This document shows positions 9,201 through 14,967 of a stretch of DNA of 14,967 nt, one piece after another. A program made the translations under genes and the position numbers. How positions within the stretch are numbered: the first letter of the stretch is position 1; each line of letters opens with the position of its first letter. Source of the stretch: Baffinella frigidus (Eukaryota; Cryptophyceae; Cryptomonadales; Baffinellaceae); the NCBI GenBank assembly GCA_026770585.1, contig MU647675.1, positions 22,835 to 37,801 of the forward strand, given 5' to 3'. The notes beneath the pieces were generated by a model. It was not told where the DNA came from. It ran no database searches and saw only the letters and a list, made by a program, of their open reading frames with translations.

Positions 9201-9737
9201 ACCCCCCCATGGCGGTGAGCGAATGCAGAGCGATTCACTGTCGCCATGGGAGAGCGATTCACTCTCGCCATGCTCGGCGTCGCGAGTTGGCTGACTGTCT
9301 CGCGATGCTGAGCTGGACGAGGGAGAATCCACCAACGGCGCACTCCATGGTCTGCTCGCTTCCCCAGCGTCCCGCACCCCTCGCCGCTTGCGTTTCGAGA
9401 CTTCCCGAGGTTGTCCCGCGCCCCCGGAAGGCGAATCACGTCGGAGCCCCGCGAGCCTCGGCACTTGCCCCACGAGCTCCGAGCCTCGCAGACCGGCGTG
9501 CACTAGGCTGCTGATATTCGTCCTGATCACGACTGGGGATAGTCGCTCGAGTCGCCCCGCGATTCGAGCGCTGCGTCTCAGCACAGGTGCGCCAGTGTCA
9601 CCAGGGTCCCTTTCCACCCCCTTTGCCAGCCCCAGGGGCAGAGTCCCCGCCGCCTCAGCGGAGGGGATTGCCAGGCAAGCACAATAGAGCACGAACCAGA
9701 GGCAAAATCTGCGCAAAGCTGAACGCGCGAGCGCCAT
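40..9737 (-). CDS. Pif1-like DNA helicase gene, 15 exons, probably 3'-incomplete
   Basis: Proposed model on the complement, 5' to 3': exons 9737-9069, 9011-8856, 8593-8524, 8117-8040, 7441-7371, 7014-6931, 6151-6062, 5549-5491, 4675-4522, 4254-4198, 3430-3344, 3103-2923, 2401-2358, 1963-1904 and 210-40. They join in phase into about 677 codons without a stop. Visible motifs: Walker A GAAGTGKS (residues 294-301), TSYTG (321-325), GGSTLH (332-337), Walker B LIVDEFSM (372-379), GDFYQLLPV (411-419), a weak motif IV around 473-482, RN..P.KGL.SGTQGM (605-620) and TIHKSTGLT (666-674). Pif1 proteins are ATP-driven 5'-3' DNA helicases that act at telomeres, G-quadruplexes and organelle DNA; that is family knowledge. 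Residues 1-29 form a hydrophobic signal-like segment. Introns are mostly GT-AG, with one GC-AG. The family identity is firm. The least certain parts are exon 1, exon 8's donor, exon 9's acceptor, exon 12 and the 3' end. Confidence 0.85.
211..1431. other. Distal part of helicase intron 14, no gene seen
   Basis: Open frames here have no recognisable protein features. The stretch holds fragments of the dispersed GACTGTTGACT family (about 503-567, and an end at 690-711) and an inverted copy of part of exon 15 at 261-285. No other structure was found. Confidence 0.5.
503..711. mobile_element. Family fragments: CTCCTACGAC...CCCGGTTT and distal end
   Basis: 503-556 resembles one half (GACTCCTACGACTATT, GGTACAAAAACTGCCCGG). 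690-711 carries the end AGTCAACAGTC plus GTGGGAGTCTC. These may be two ends of one interrupted element or two solo pieces. Confidence 0.4.
1432..1903 (+). repeat. Variant telomere-type array, G-rich on + strand
   Basis: About 470 bp of 7-bp units close to TTTAGGG but locally homogenised: TTGGGGG/TTAGGGG to about 1735, TTCAGGG from about 1740 to 1795, TTACGGG around 1812-1855. Runs of four and five G recur every 7 bp, so G-quadruplex potential is high. The array lies inside helicase intron 14 and reaches its donor site. Confidence 0.9.
1904..1963 (-). CDS. Helicase exon 14: motif V
   Basis: Acceptor TCCTCCCGCAG|GTA. Twenty codons read VILIRNTDPQ-KGLFSGTQGM, equivalent to VMLLRN.D...GL.NG..G. 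Donor ATG|GTAGAA is followed within the intron by telomere-type repeats. Confidence 0.9.
2085..2136. mobile_element. Fragment of the same dispersed family
   Basis: TCGTAGTACAAAACCTGCCC followed by GGTTCAG and CCAGTCGTGGGATTCCC parallels the other copies. It lies in intron 13. Confidence 0.4.
2358..2401 (-). CDS. Helicase exon 13: LELKIGCPV strand
   Basis: A 44-nt exon between acceptor GGTTGTAG|GT and donor GCCCG|GTCTTT. It reads SAADDVLELKIGCP, the L.LK.GA.V block before motif V. Phase matches both neighbours. Confidence 0.8.
2432..2818 (+). repeat. Degenerate TTTAGGG array within intron 12
   Basis: About 390 bp of TTTAGGG with many single-base variants; the cleanest run is about 2457-2490. 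It lies inside the 521-bp intron between helicase exons 12 and 13. Confidence 0.92.
2923..3103 (-). CDS. Helicase exon 12: variable insert region
   Basis: Open in phase with exon 11 from acceptor GGGTTTAG|TTG. It includes EVSDALNLEQEYRARD and ESAAMNATMQEQQRQLKR, hydrophilic and helical in character. Donor CTCA|GTAAAC leaves one base, which exactly fits exon 13. The first dozen codons overlap a copy of a dispersed repeat, so the true acceptor could differ. No motif is assignable here; Pif1 proteins vary in this region. Confidence 0.6.
3066..3168. mobile_element. Diverged copy of the same family, overlapping exon 12 start
   Basis: Shares CTAAACC(C)GGCA, GGAAACCCTCTAA and ATAGTCACTAGTCGTG with the 3846-3948 element, and on the complement TTTAG..TGTC.TGGTACAA. 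It spans the proposed acceptor of helicase exon 12. Confidence 0.45.
3211..3222 (+). repeat. Short telomeric patch in intron 11
   Basis: GGTTAGGGTTTA, under two repeat units, in the intron between exons 11 and 12. A C10 run follows at about 3250-3259. Confidence 0.4.
3344..3430 (-). CDS. Helicase exon 11: PKN..A...N segment
   Basis: Twenty-nine codons read EDVLKIFPKNQAANEYN then QERLAKINGTLM, the conserved block in which Pif1 proteins map N/V/N residues before domain 2B. The acceptor AACCCAG|GAA lies directly in telomere-type repeats. The donor ATG|GTGAGA is near consensus. Confidence 0.85.
3432..3648 (+). repeat. TTTAGGG/TTCAGGG array ending at a splice acceptor
   Basis: About 215 bp inside intron 10, with clean TTTAGGG runs near 3493-3520 and 3536-3568. 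TTCAGGG variants at 3432-3459 reach the acceptor of exon 11, which on the coding strand reads CCCTGAACCCAG|GAA. Confidence 0.9.
3846..3948. mobile_element. MITE-like element with GACTGTTGACT inverted ends
   Basis: Perfect 11-bp inverted repeats GACTGTTGACT (3857-3867) and AGTCAACAGTC (3938-3948) enclose about 70 bp with no coding capacity. Related copies keep an outer GAGACTCCCAC extension (3847-3856 here, and at 701-711). It sits in helicase intron 10. Confidence 0.65.
4198..4254 (-). CDS. Helicase exon 10: motif IV continuation
   Basis: Acceptor CTTGCGCAG|CCG. Nineteen codons read PEPAFQDILDRFRRAAHTE, matching the D..F..LL.R.R.G block after the FRQ motif. Donor ACCGAG|GTCCGT joins in phase 0 to EDVLKIFPKN of exon 11. 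Confidence 0.75.
4522..4675 (-). CDS. Helicase exon 9: region before motif IV
   Basis: The 3' part reads SELSHFSWPTFWEAALPC then RFRTALMSRACIFK, resembling the F.F.S..W......L...FRQ block of Pif1 proteins. The donor AAG|GTGTAA joins in frame to PEPAFQDILDRFRR of exon 10. The start is uncertain: acceptor GTTAG|C at 4675 fits exon 8's phase, whereas CTGAAG|TG at 4625 would need another upstream exon. Confidence 0.6.
5138..5173 (+). repeat. Three tandem 12-bp units
   Basis: TTGATGCTAGCG repeated exactly three times in intron 8. Confidence 0.9.
5299..5479. mobile_element. Foldback element with nested inverted repeats
   Basis: Outer arms 5299-5325 and 5453-5479 match inverted with one mismatch in 27 (core ATGGATAGCCTCGTGTGG). 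Inside, 5358-5376 and 5379-5397 form a near-perfect 40-bp palindrome (GATCACGTTTCCGTA arm, 2-nt loop). No coding capacity. It lies in intron 8, and the outer arm starts about 11 bp from exon 8's proposed donor. Confidence 0.7.
5491..5549 (-). CDS. Helicase exon 8: motif III
   Basis: Acceptor GTGGTCAG|GTC. The exon reads VILVGDFYQLLPVKLQKKA; the family consensus is GDF.QLPPV, with Leu here for the first Pro. The donor is set at GCAAG|GTCCCA because its phase fits exon 9 at 4675, but an earlier donor after CTGCCG is possible. Confidence 0.75.
6062..6151 (-). CDS. Helicase exon 7: end of Walker B and following helix
   Basis: Acceptor TTGCGCAG|TTT. The 30 codons read FSMVPFSLFKKLDLIGRK then LRGNSAPFGGIQ. 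Joined to exon 6 this gives VDEFSM; Phe replaces the usual Ile or Val. The PFGGIQ segment normally precedes the motif III strand, and the donor CAG|GTAGCC splices in phase to VILVGDF of exon 8. Confidence 0.9.
6308..6336 (+). repeat. Telomeric patch in intron 6
   Basis: About four units (TGTTTAGGGTTTACGGTTTAGG) with the same orientation as the larger intronic arrays, within intron 6. Confidence 0.6.
6931..7014 (-). CDS. Helicase exon 6: Walker B
   Basis: The acceptor, with a long pyrimidine tract, is CTCTGCCTCCCAG|GCG. The 28 codons, in phase 0, read ASRLVKEILEDETALARW then DQTDVLIVDE, the standard approach to the Pif1 DEAD-like Walker B. The donor is GACGAG|GTACGA. Confidence 0.9.
7105..7175. 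mobile_element. Partial copy of the GACTGTTGACT family
   Basis: Contains GTCTCCCACGACAGTTGACT, then AATTCGAGGGTAGTCC and GCCTGCCCGGTTTGG, matching the 3846-3948 element read on the complement. The second end is not clear. It lies in intron 5. Confidence 0.5.
7371..7441 (-). CDS. Helicase exon 5: GGSTLH segment
   Basis: A strong acceptor, TTTCTTCTGTCTTGACAG|GG, opens the exon. It reads ISASLIGGSTLHFW then AHIHMGTAT, matching the TG.AA..IGG.TLHS block that follows motif Ia in Pif1. It is too short for routine ORF finding. The donor ACG|GTCAGC leaves phase 0, which matches exon 6. Confidence 0.85.
7503..7552 (+). repeat. Solo diverged arm of the foldback family
   Basis: TCTGTTGTAGATTTCGGGTT, then GGCTTGGATTTTGTATCAGG and GGATCGGGGG, resembles the left arm and loop of the element at 7652-7795. 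No matching right arm was found. Confidence 0.5.
7652..7795. mobile_element. 144-bp foldback MITE-like element
   Basis: Arms 7652-7707 and 7742-7795 are inverted copies (CATGTCGTGA... to ...TTGGATTTTTCTGAG) with few mismatches and a 34-bp loop. The transcript would form a long hairpin. It lies in helicase intron 4. Confidence 0.8.
8040..8117 (-). CDS. Helicase exon 4: end of Walker A and motif Ia
   Basis: The acceptor is CCGCACAG|GA. The exon reads KSHLLVDIRKELERLG followed by RKVAVTSYT, a textbook alpha-1 helix and motif Ia for Pif1. The donor is ATACAG|GTGCTG, with the glycine of TSYTG split into exon 5. Confidence 0.85.
8292..8324 (+). repeat. Short tandem repeat GAGCTTATR
   Basis: Three 9-bp units and a partial fourth in intron 3. 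Confidence 0.85.
8524..8593 (-). CDS. Helicase exon 3: first part of Walker A
   Basis: The acceptor is TCAACAG|GAG. The exon reads EQEGLLEKALTGKN then MFITGAAGT and ends in ACA G. The donor is GC (ACAG|GCAATG), so the next intron is GC-AG. The P-loop glycine codon is split across the junction, and joining to exon 4 restores GAAGTGKS exactly. Confidence 0.85.
8856..9011 (-). CDS. Helicase exon 2: linker leading into motif Q
   Basis: The 52 codons are open in phase 0 between acceptor GTCGCAG|ATT and donor CCAAAA|GTAAAC. The final residues DICTSPK join to EQEGLLEKALTGKN of exon 3, giving the LS.EQ..L...L.GKN pattern that precedes Walker A in Pif1 helicases. I do not recognise the upstream part (FVNPFREGWLSREISDI). 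Confidence 0.6.
9069..9737 (-). CDS. Helicase exon 1: signal-like N-terminus and disordered region
   Basis: The first in-frame ATG is at 9737; the frame stays open for about 35 codons upstream but has no other Met. The 223 codons start with arginines and a hydrophobic stretch (FCLWFVLYCACLAIP) ending at SAEA-AG, a good signal-peptidase-like site. A basic RRSARIAGRLERL segment follows near residue 54. The rest is Ser/Asp/Glu-rich, apparently disordered sequence. The proposed donor is ATTCAG|GTCCCG at 9068. Read alone, the frame stops 3 codons after this donor. Linking it to exon 2 needs a short 57-nt intron. It could instead be a separate small secreted-type protein gene ending at 9054. Confidence 0.6.
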
Positions 9738-9839
9738 CCTCGACGTAGATTGTGATGTACGATCTCGTACTGCTTTTGGGAGGAGGACTTTAAATGATGC
9801 TACGATAGGGCGGGACGACCGAAATCCGGTCTTGATACT

Positions 9840-9862
9840 TAAGTTGACGGTACATCAACTTA
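9840..9862. promoter_or_regulatory. Inverted repeat upstream of helicase start
   Basis: TAAGTTGA, a 7-bp spacer, then TCAACTTA, a perfect 8-bp dyad about 105 bp upstream of the ATG. It could be a protein-binding site in the promoter or 5' UTR; nothing else supports this. Confidence 0.3.
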
Positions 9863-9990
9863 CCGAAATATTTTAAAATGATTGTTGCGACAAACTAATT
9901 AAAAAAATGGGCTCGATGCGACAGGTTTCAGAGCGGCGGTCTTGGGACGGGCCGGCGCGAGCGCGGGCGGCGGTGCTGCTCAGGATCTAA

Positions 9991-10045
9991 CGCTGCAACT
10001 AAATCTCGTGTCCTCGCGAGCTGATCTGGCGCTGCAACTAAATCT
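9991..10045 (+). repeat. Direct repeat, 39-bp period
   Basis: CGCTGCAACTAAATCT occurs exactly at 9991-10006 and 10030-10045, each preceded by GATCT(AA/GG). Confidence 0.8.
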
Positions 10046-10189
10046 GTGGGGCCGGGCGCACCGCACCCCCTTCCTTCATCAGAGAGCTGTTGACGGGGTT
10101 GGTCGAGGGACCTGATGCCGCACGCAGTACAAGATCGGGGGAGCAGGTGCTGCCGTGGAACATGAGACACGTGCGTTGCTGCACCAGGA

Positions 10190-10570
10190 CGGGCTGACGC
10201 GTTGGGACTGACGCGCGGGGGCTGACGCGTTGGTCTAACGCGTTGGGACTGATCAATGAGGGTTGCGTGCGGGCTGACGCGGTGGGACTGACCCGTGAGG
10301 GCTGGCGAGCCCACATGCTTTCCCCTGACTAGCCCGTCACATTTCGCCGGAGGACCGCTCGACGGGGACTGACGCGCGTGGGTGTTGAAGCGCGTGGGTG
10401 CTGACGTGTGTGACGTGCGTGGGTACTAACGGGGGTGGGTGTTGACGCGCCTGAGTGCTGTTGCGCGTGAATGCTAATACGGGTGAGCGCAGTTGCGGTG
10501 CTAACGCGGATGGGTGCTAATGCGGGTGGACTGAAGCGGGAGGATGCTAACGCGGGTGGGTACTAACGCT
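10190..10570 (+). repeat. GC-rich minisatellite, imperfect 14-17-bp units
   Basis: Units of the type GGGACTGACGCG drift rightward to GGGTGCTAACGCG. The spacing is irregular. The overlapping minus-strand frames (RVSP-type repeats) are best read as products of the repeat. Confidence 0.75.
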
Positions 10571-11094
10571 TGTTTTTGGTAATTTGCTATTGTTGTTTCT
10601 GACGCTTGGATTGCCCTTAACTTTGCCGACGTCCGTTAATCATTGTACATTGCGCCACGATGGTGAAGGGCGCTAGCTTGGTTGAGGGGCAGGGTCGGGT
10701 AAGTGCAGGGCAGGGGCGGGGCTGACGCTGGGCATATCGCGAGGGGGCAGAGGTGCGGTGGGAGGGGGGAAGTGTTCGGTGGTGTGGGGGCGAAGGCGTG
10801 GGGGCGAGGGTGCAGCGAGTGATGGACCCTGGGGCGGTGGGGTGATTTGAGGACATCTAGAGGTCATAAGCCGAATGGGTGTGTGCTGTGGGGGGCTGTG
10901 GGGGGCTCACAGAGTTGCGTCGTGAGCCAACAGAACCAACACTGGTGACAACACGCGGTAGACCCCCAGGGCACTCACTCGGGTCTCGCTGACCGCAACG
11001 CCTGAGTAGTGTGGATGGACCAAACTCCTGGCTGCTGGGAGCACCTGCCTTTTTGAAATTTCCAAACAAAATAGCTACTGTTCTAGAATGGGAG
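10571..11094. other. G-rich non-coding spacer
   Basis: G-rich on the + strand from about 10675 to 10920, then ordinary-complexity sequence to 11094. Minus-strand frames here lack ATG starts or are low-complexity Pro-rich translations. No gene supported. Confidence 0.5.
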
Positions 11095-11651
11095 ACCCCC
11101 TAAACCCCAAAACCTAAATCCTGAACCTTCAACCCTAATCCTTAAGTCCTAAACCCTAAACCCTAAACTCTGAACCCTAAACCCCAAACCTGAAAACCTG
11201 AAACCTAATCCCAAAACCCTAAACCCTCACCCTAAACCCTACACCTTAAATGTGAAACCCTAAACCCTAAATCCTGAACCCTAAACGCTTAACCCTAAAC
11301 CCTAGATCATAAACCCTAAACCCTAAACCCTAAACCCTACACCCTACACCCTACACCCTAAACCCTAAACCCTGAACCCTAACCCTCAACCCTAAAACCT
11401 AAACCCAAACCCTAAACCCAAAACCCCAAACCCCAAAACCAAAACCCCAAAACCCCAACCCTAAGCCATGAACCCTAAACCCTAAAAACCTAAACCCTAA
11501 ACCATAAACCCTAAACTCTAAATCATAAACCTTGGACCCACAACCCTCAACCCTCAACCCACAACCCTAAACCCTAAACCCTAAACCCCAAACCCTTAAC
11601 CCCAAACCCCAAAACCTCAATCCTAAATCCTAATTCCCACACCCTACACCC

Positions 11652-11756
11652 TATCCCTTAAGTGGCGAAAAGGCTCATACGCCCTACGGTAGGGACCTAG
11701 GACCTGCCTATGAGCGAGTTAGGGTGAATATTCACCCTATGGGCACTTAAGGGATA
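11652..11756. mobile_element. TA-flanked MITE inside the telomeric array
   Basis: 11-bp inverted ends TCCCTTAAGTG and CACTTAAGGGA are flanked on both sides by TA (11652-11653 and 11755-11756), as expected for a Tc1/mariner-type target duplication. Internal dyads: GCTCATA/TATGAGC and the perfect 18-bp palindrome AGGGTGAATATTCACCCT (11721-11738). No ORF, so it would depend on transposase supplied elsewhere. Confidence 0.8.
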
Positions 11757-12662
11757 CGCCAATTCCTACACATGAATGAACCCTGAACCCAAAAAATAAA
11801 AATGACCCCAAACCCTAAAACCTCAATCCTAAATCCCATAACCCAAACCTTAACCCCCAAACCCTCAGCGCTCAACCCCAAACCGTCATCCCTCAACAAT
11901 CAACCCTCAACAATCAACCCTCAACCCTATACCCTCAACCCTAAAAGCTCAACCCTCAGCCCTCAACCGTAAACCCTCAACCTTCATCCCTCAGCTCACA
12001 ACCCTTAGCCCTAAGCACAAACCCTAAACCCTAAACCCTAAACCCTAAACCCTAAACCCTAAACCCTAAACCCTAAACCCAAAACCCTAAACCCTAAACC
12101 TTAAACCCAAAAACCTGAACTCTAAACCCTAAACCCTACACCCTAAACCCTATACCCTAAACCCTAAACCCTAAACCCTAAACCCCAAACACTAAACACT
12201 AAACCATCTCCCCTAACCCCCAAACCCAAACCATAAACCCTAAACCCTCCTCCCTCAACTCTCAACCTTCAAACCTCAACCCTGAACCCTAAACCCTAAA
12301 ACCTGAACCCTGAACCTGAAGCCCTAAACCCTAACCCATAACCCATACACCCTAAACCCTGAACCCTAAACCCTCATCCCTCATCCCTCAACCCTAAACC
12401 CCAAACCCTGAACCCTAACACCTAAAACCCTAACCCCTGACCCCTAAACCCTAAACGCTCAACCCTACACCCAAAACCCTAAACTCTACACCCAAAACCC
12501 TAAGCCCTAAACCCTAAACCCCAAATCCCAAACCCTAAACCCTAAAACCCGAACCCCAAACCCTAAACCCTGAATCCTGAACCCTAAACCCTGAAACCTA
12601 AACCCTTAACACTGAACTTTAAACCCTAAACCCTCAATCATCAACCCTTATCCTTAAACTTG

Positions 12663-12772
12663 AATTTAGGTCCTTTAGGTTCTTCGAGCTCCCAACATAG
12701 GCGGACACCGGAACTTGTTCTGTAGAAAGGCCATGCTTCCTTTCGGATCGCATCAAGCCCCCCTGTAACCCA
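12663..12772. other. Non-telomeric island in the array
   Basis: About 110 bp of ordinary-complexity sequence with abrupt borders. No inverted ends, target duplication or ORF seen. Confidence 0.6.
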
Positions 12773-12824
12773 AAAACCTAAACCCTAAACATTAAAACCC
12801 AAACCCTCAACCCTCCACCCTATC

Positions 12825-13095
12825 AACCCTGCACCCTAAACCCTGCACCCTAAACCCTCAATCTTCAACACTACACCCTCCTCCCTCCACCCTCAACACT
12901 CAACCCTAGACTCTAACCCCCTTCCCTCAACCCTCAACCTTTGAAACTCAACCATCAACCCCATATTCTGAAACTTTGACCCTAAACCCTGAACTCTCAA
13001 CCATCAACACTCAATCCTCATAGCTGATCCCTCAACCCCAAACCCTCAACCTGAACTCCAAACCCTAAACACTAAACCCTAAACCCTAAACCATA
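12825..13095. repeat. Long-range duplicated block, copy 1
   Basis: Shares ordered landmarks with 14682-14950, including CACCCTCCTCCCTCCACCC, CAACCATCAACCCCATA and TAGCTGATCCCTCAACCCC. Spacing is about 1,856 bp at the last landmark. Confidence 0.8.
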
Positions 13096-13140
13096 AACCA
13101 TAAACCATAAACCATAAACCATAAACCATACACCATAAAC
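13084..13140. repeat. Homogenised CCATAAA sub-array
   Basis: Seven or eight successive units carry the same variant (ACCATAA in place of CCCTAAA), one with a further change. Confidence 0.85.
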
Positions 13141-13920
13141 CCTCAACCCTCAACCCAAAAATCTAGACACTAAACCCTAAAACCTAAACCCTAAACACTA
13201 AACCCTTACCCCCAAACCCTCAACCCTCGACCATGAACCTTCATCCCTCAACTTTCAACCCTCAACCCAAAACCCTAAACCCTAAACCCTCAACCTAAAC
13301 CCTCAACCCTAAACCCTAAACCCTCATCCCTCCACCCTAACCCCCCAACCCTCAAACCTAAACCCTCAACCCTCAGCCCTCAACCCTCAACCCTCAACCC
13401 GAAATCCTGAACCCTAAACTGTAAACCCTAAACTATCAATCCTCTCATCAACCCTAAACCCTGAACCCTAAACCCTAAACCCTAAACCCTAAACCCTAAA
13501 CCCTAAACCCTAAACCCTAAACCATCGACCATTAGCTATCAACCCTAAACCTTAAACCCTCAACCCCAAACTCAAACCCCTAAACTCTGCACACTAAACC
13601 ATAAACTCAAACCCCTAAATCCTCAATCCTCAACCCTGAACCCTCAACCATCCGCGCTCGACCCTCAACCCTCAACCCTCAACCCTAAACCCTAAACCTT
13701 AAACCCTACACCCTAAACTCTAAACCCTTAACCCTAAACCATCAACGCTCAACCCTGAAACCTCGACCGTAAACCGTAAACCCTAAACCCTAAACCCTCA
13801 ACCCTAAACCCTAAACACCCAACCCTAAACCCTAAACCCTAAACCCTAAACCCTAAACCCTAAAACCTAAAACCTAAAACCTAAACCCTGAACCCTGAAC
13901 CCTGAACCATACACCCTAAA

Positions 13921-13978
13921 CCTATAACCTAAATCCTCAAATCTCAACCATCAATCCTCAATCCTCGACCCTCAAAAC

Positions 13979-14017
<39 letters not shown>

Positions 14018-14430
14018 ACCATAAAACCTAAATCCTGGACCGTAGACTGTTAAACCTAACCCATCAATCCTCGTCCATCGTGAACCCTGAACTCCAAACC
14101 CTCAACCATCAACCCTAAACCCCAAAACCTCAATCCTAAACCCTGAACCCCAAACCCTATGCCCTAAACCCTACACCCTAAGCCTACAACCTAAATCCTC
14201 AAATCTCAACCATCAATCCTCAATCCTCAACCCTCAAAACCTCAACCCTCAACCCTCAACCCTCAACCCTAAAACCTAAATCCTGGACCGTAAACTATAA
14301 AACCTGAACCATCAATCCTCATCCATCGTGAACCCTGAACTCTAAACCCTCAACCATCAACCCTAAACCCCAAAACCTCAATCCTAAACCCTGAACCCCA
14401 AACCCTATGCCCTAAGCCCTAAACCCTAAA
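13921..14430. repeat. Tandem duplication of an array segment, period about 262 bp
   Basis: The segment starting CCTATAACCTAAATCCTC at 13921 recurs as CCTACAACCTAAATCCTC at 14183 and stays alignable to about 14410, including CCTGGACCGTA and CCATCGTGAACCCTGAACT. A 14-bp (two-unit) indel separates the copies. Confidence 0.9.
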
Positions 14431-14681
14431 CTCTAAACCATCAACCCTAAACCTTCAACCCTCAATCTTAAAGCCTCAACCCTAAGCCCTGAATCCTGAA
14501 CCCGTAAACCCTCACCCCTCAACCCTAAACACTGAACCTTGAACCATAAACCCTCAAAAATCAACTCTTATAATTAAACCCTAAACCCCAAAACCTAAAC
14601 CCTGAACACCAAAACTCAACCCCTAAACCCTCAACCCTAAACCCTAAACCCTAAACCCTCAATGCTCAACTCTCAACCCTC

Positions 14682-14950
14682 AACCCTGCACCCTAAACCC
14701 TCCACCTAAACCCTCAATCCTCAACACTAAACCCTCCTCCCTCCACCCTCAACACTCAACCCTACCCCCTAAATCCCTTGCCTCAACCCTCAACCCTCTA
14801 CACTCAACCATCAACCCCATACCCTGAACCATCAATAATCAACCCTGAATTCTCAAACCTCAACCCTCAACCCTCGTAGCTGATCCCTCAACCCCAAACC
14901 CTCAACCTGAACTCCAAACCCTAAACAATAAACCCTAAACCCTAAACCCT
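14682..14950. repeat. Long-range duplicated block, copy 2
   Basis: Diverged partner of 12825-13095, with the same landmark order. Both copies run on into CCCTAAA units. Confidence 0.8.
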
Positions 14951-14967
14951 AAACCCTAAACCCTAAA

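Larger units (their letters stand above)
11095..14967 (-). repeat. Long degenerate telomere-type array (CCCTAAA on + strand)
   Basis: About 3.9 kb dominated by 7-bp CCCTAAA variants, of which CCCTCAA, CCCTGAA and CCATAAA are commonest. Exact runs lie near 12015-12078, 13465-13520, 13825-13862 and at the right edge. The G-rich strand is the minus strand, opposite to the intronic arrays. It is interrupted by a MITE at 11652-11756 and an island at 12663-12772. It continues past the window. Confidence 0.95.

Noticed and set aside
9091-9687. Plus-strand ORFs opposite exon 1
   Set aside because: They are shadows of the long GC-rich minus-strand exon.
9928-10316. Minus-strand ORFs with RVSP-type repeats
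   Set aside because: They follow the minisatellite; two frames show similar repeats, and no ATG-led gene structure is evident.
10857-11069. 70-codon minus-strand ORF
   Set aside because: It begins at TTG, has no recognised domain, and no spliced continuation was found.
14930-14967. Right edge as a chromosome terminus
   Set aside because: A right-hand end should read TTTAGGG on the + strand; here it reads CCCTAAA.

Overview
This is eukaryotic, subtelomeric-type DNA. Its defining features are thousands of bases of intact and degenerate TTTAGGG/CCCTAAA repeats, a gene split by many introns, several non-autonomous mobile elements and minisatellites. TTTAGGG repeats occur in plants, many algae, dinoflagellates and other alveolates, so the repeat alone does not fix the lineage. 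Exon junctions that are mostly AG|G, one GC-AG intron and an intron-rich Pif1-family gene would suit a dinoflagellate or another complex-plastid alga, but this is inference.

Layout. Positions 1-9737 hold one large minus-strand gene that I reconstructed exon by exon. It encodes a Pif1-like superfamily 1B DNA helicase with an N-terminal hydrophobic signal-like segment. Fifteen exons join in frame with no internal stop, giving about 677 codons in the window. They carry Walker A (GAAGTGKS), motif Ia (TSYTG), GGSTLH, Walker B (LIVDEFSM), motif III (GDFYQLLPV), a degenerate motif IV, motif V (RNTDPQKGLFSGTQGM) and motif VI (GITIHKSTG). The gene probably continues past the left edge. Most ORFs longer than 60 codons in this interval are intron noise or sit in the wrong frame.

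Three introns are loaded with G-rich (+ strand) telomere-type arrays: 1432-1903, 2432-2818 and 3432-3648. Small telomeric patches lie at 3211-3222 and 6308-6336. Other introns hold foldback/MITE-like elements (5299-5479, 7652-7795, and a dispersed family best seen at 3846-3948). Upstream of the gene, 9738-11094 is non-coding, with GC-rich minisatellites and a G-rich tract.

From 11095 to the right edge lies about 3.9 kb of mostly degenerate CCCTAAA-type repeat in the opposite orientation to the intronic arrays. It contains a TA-flanked MITE, a unique island, a 262-bp tandem duplication and a longer-range duplication with a spacing of about 1.86 kb.

The most notable result is an apparently intact Pif1-type helicase gene whose own introns contain telomeric repeat arrays, in one case running right up to a splice acceptor. 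It is flanked upstream by a telomere-type array of the opposite polarity. No tRNA, rRNA, CRISPR or bacterial-style operon was seen.
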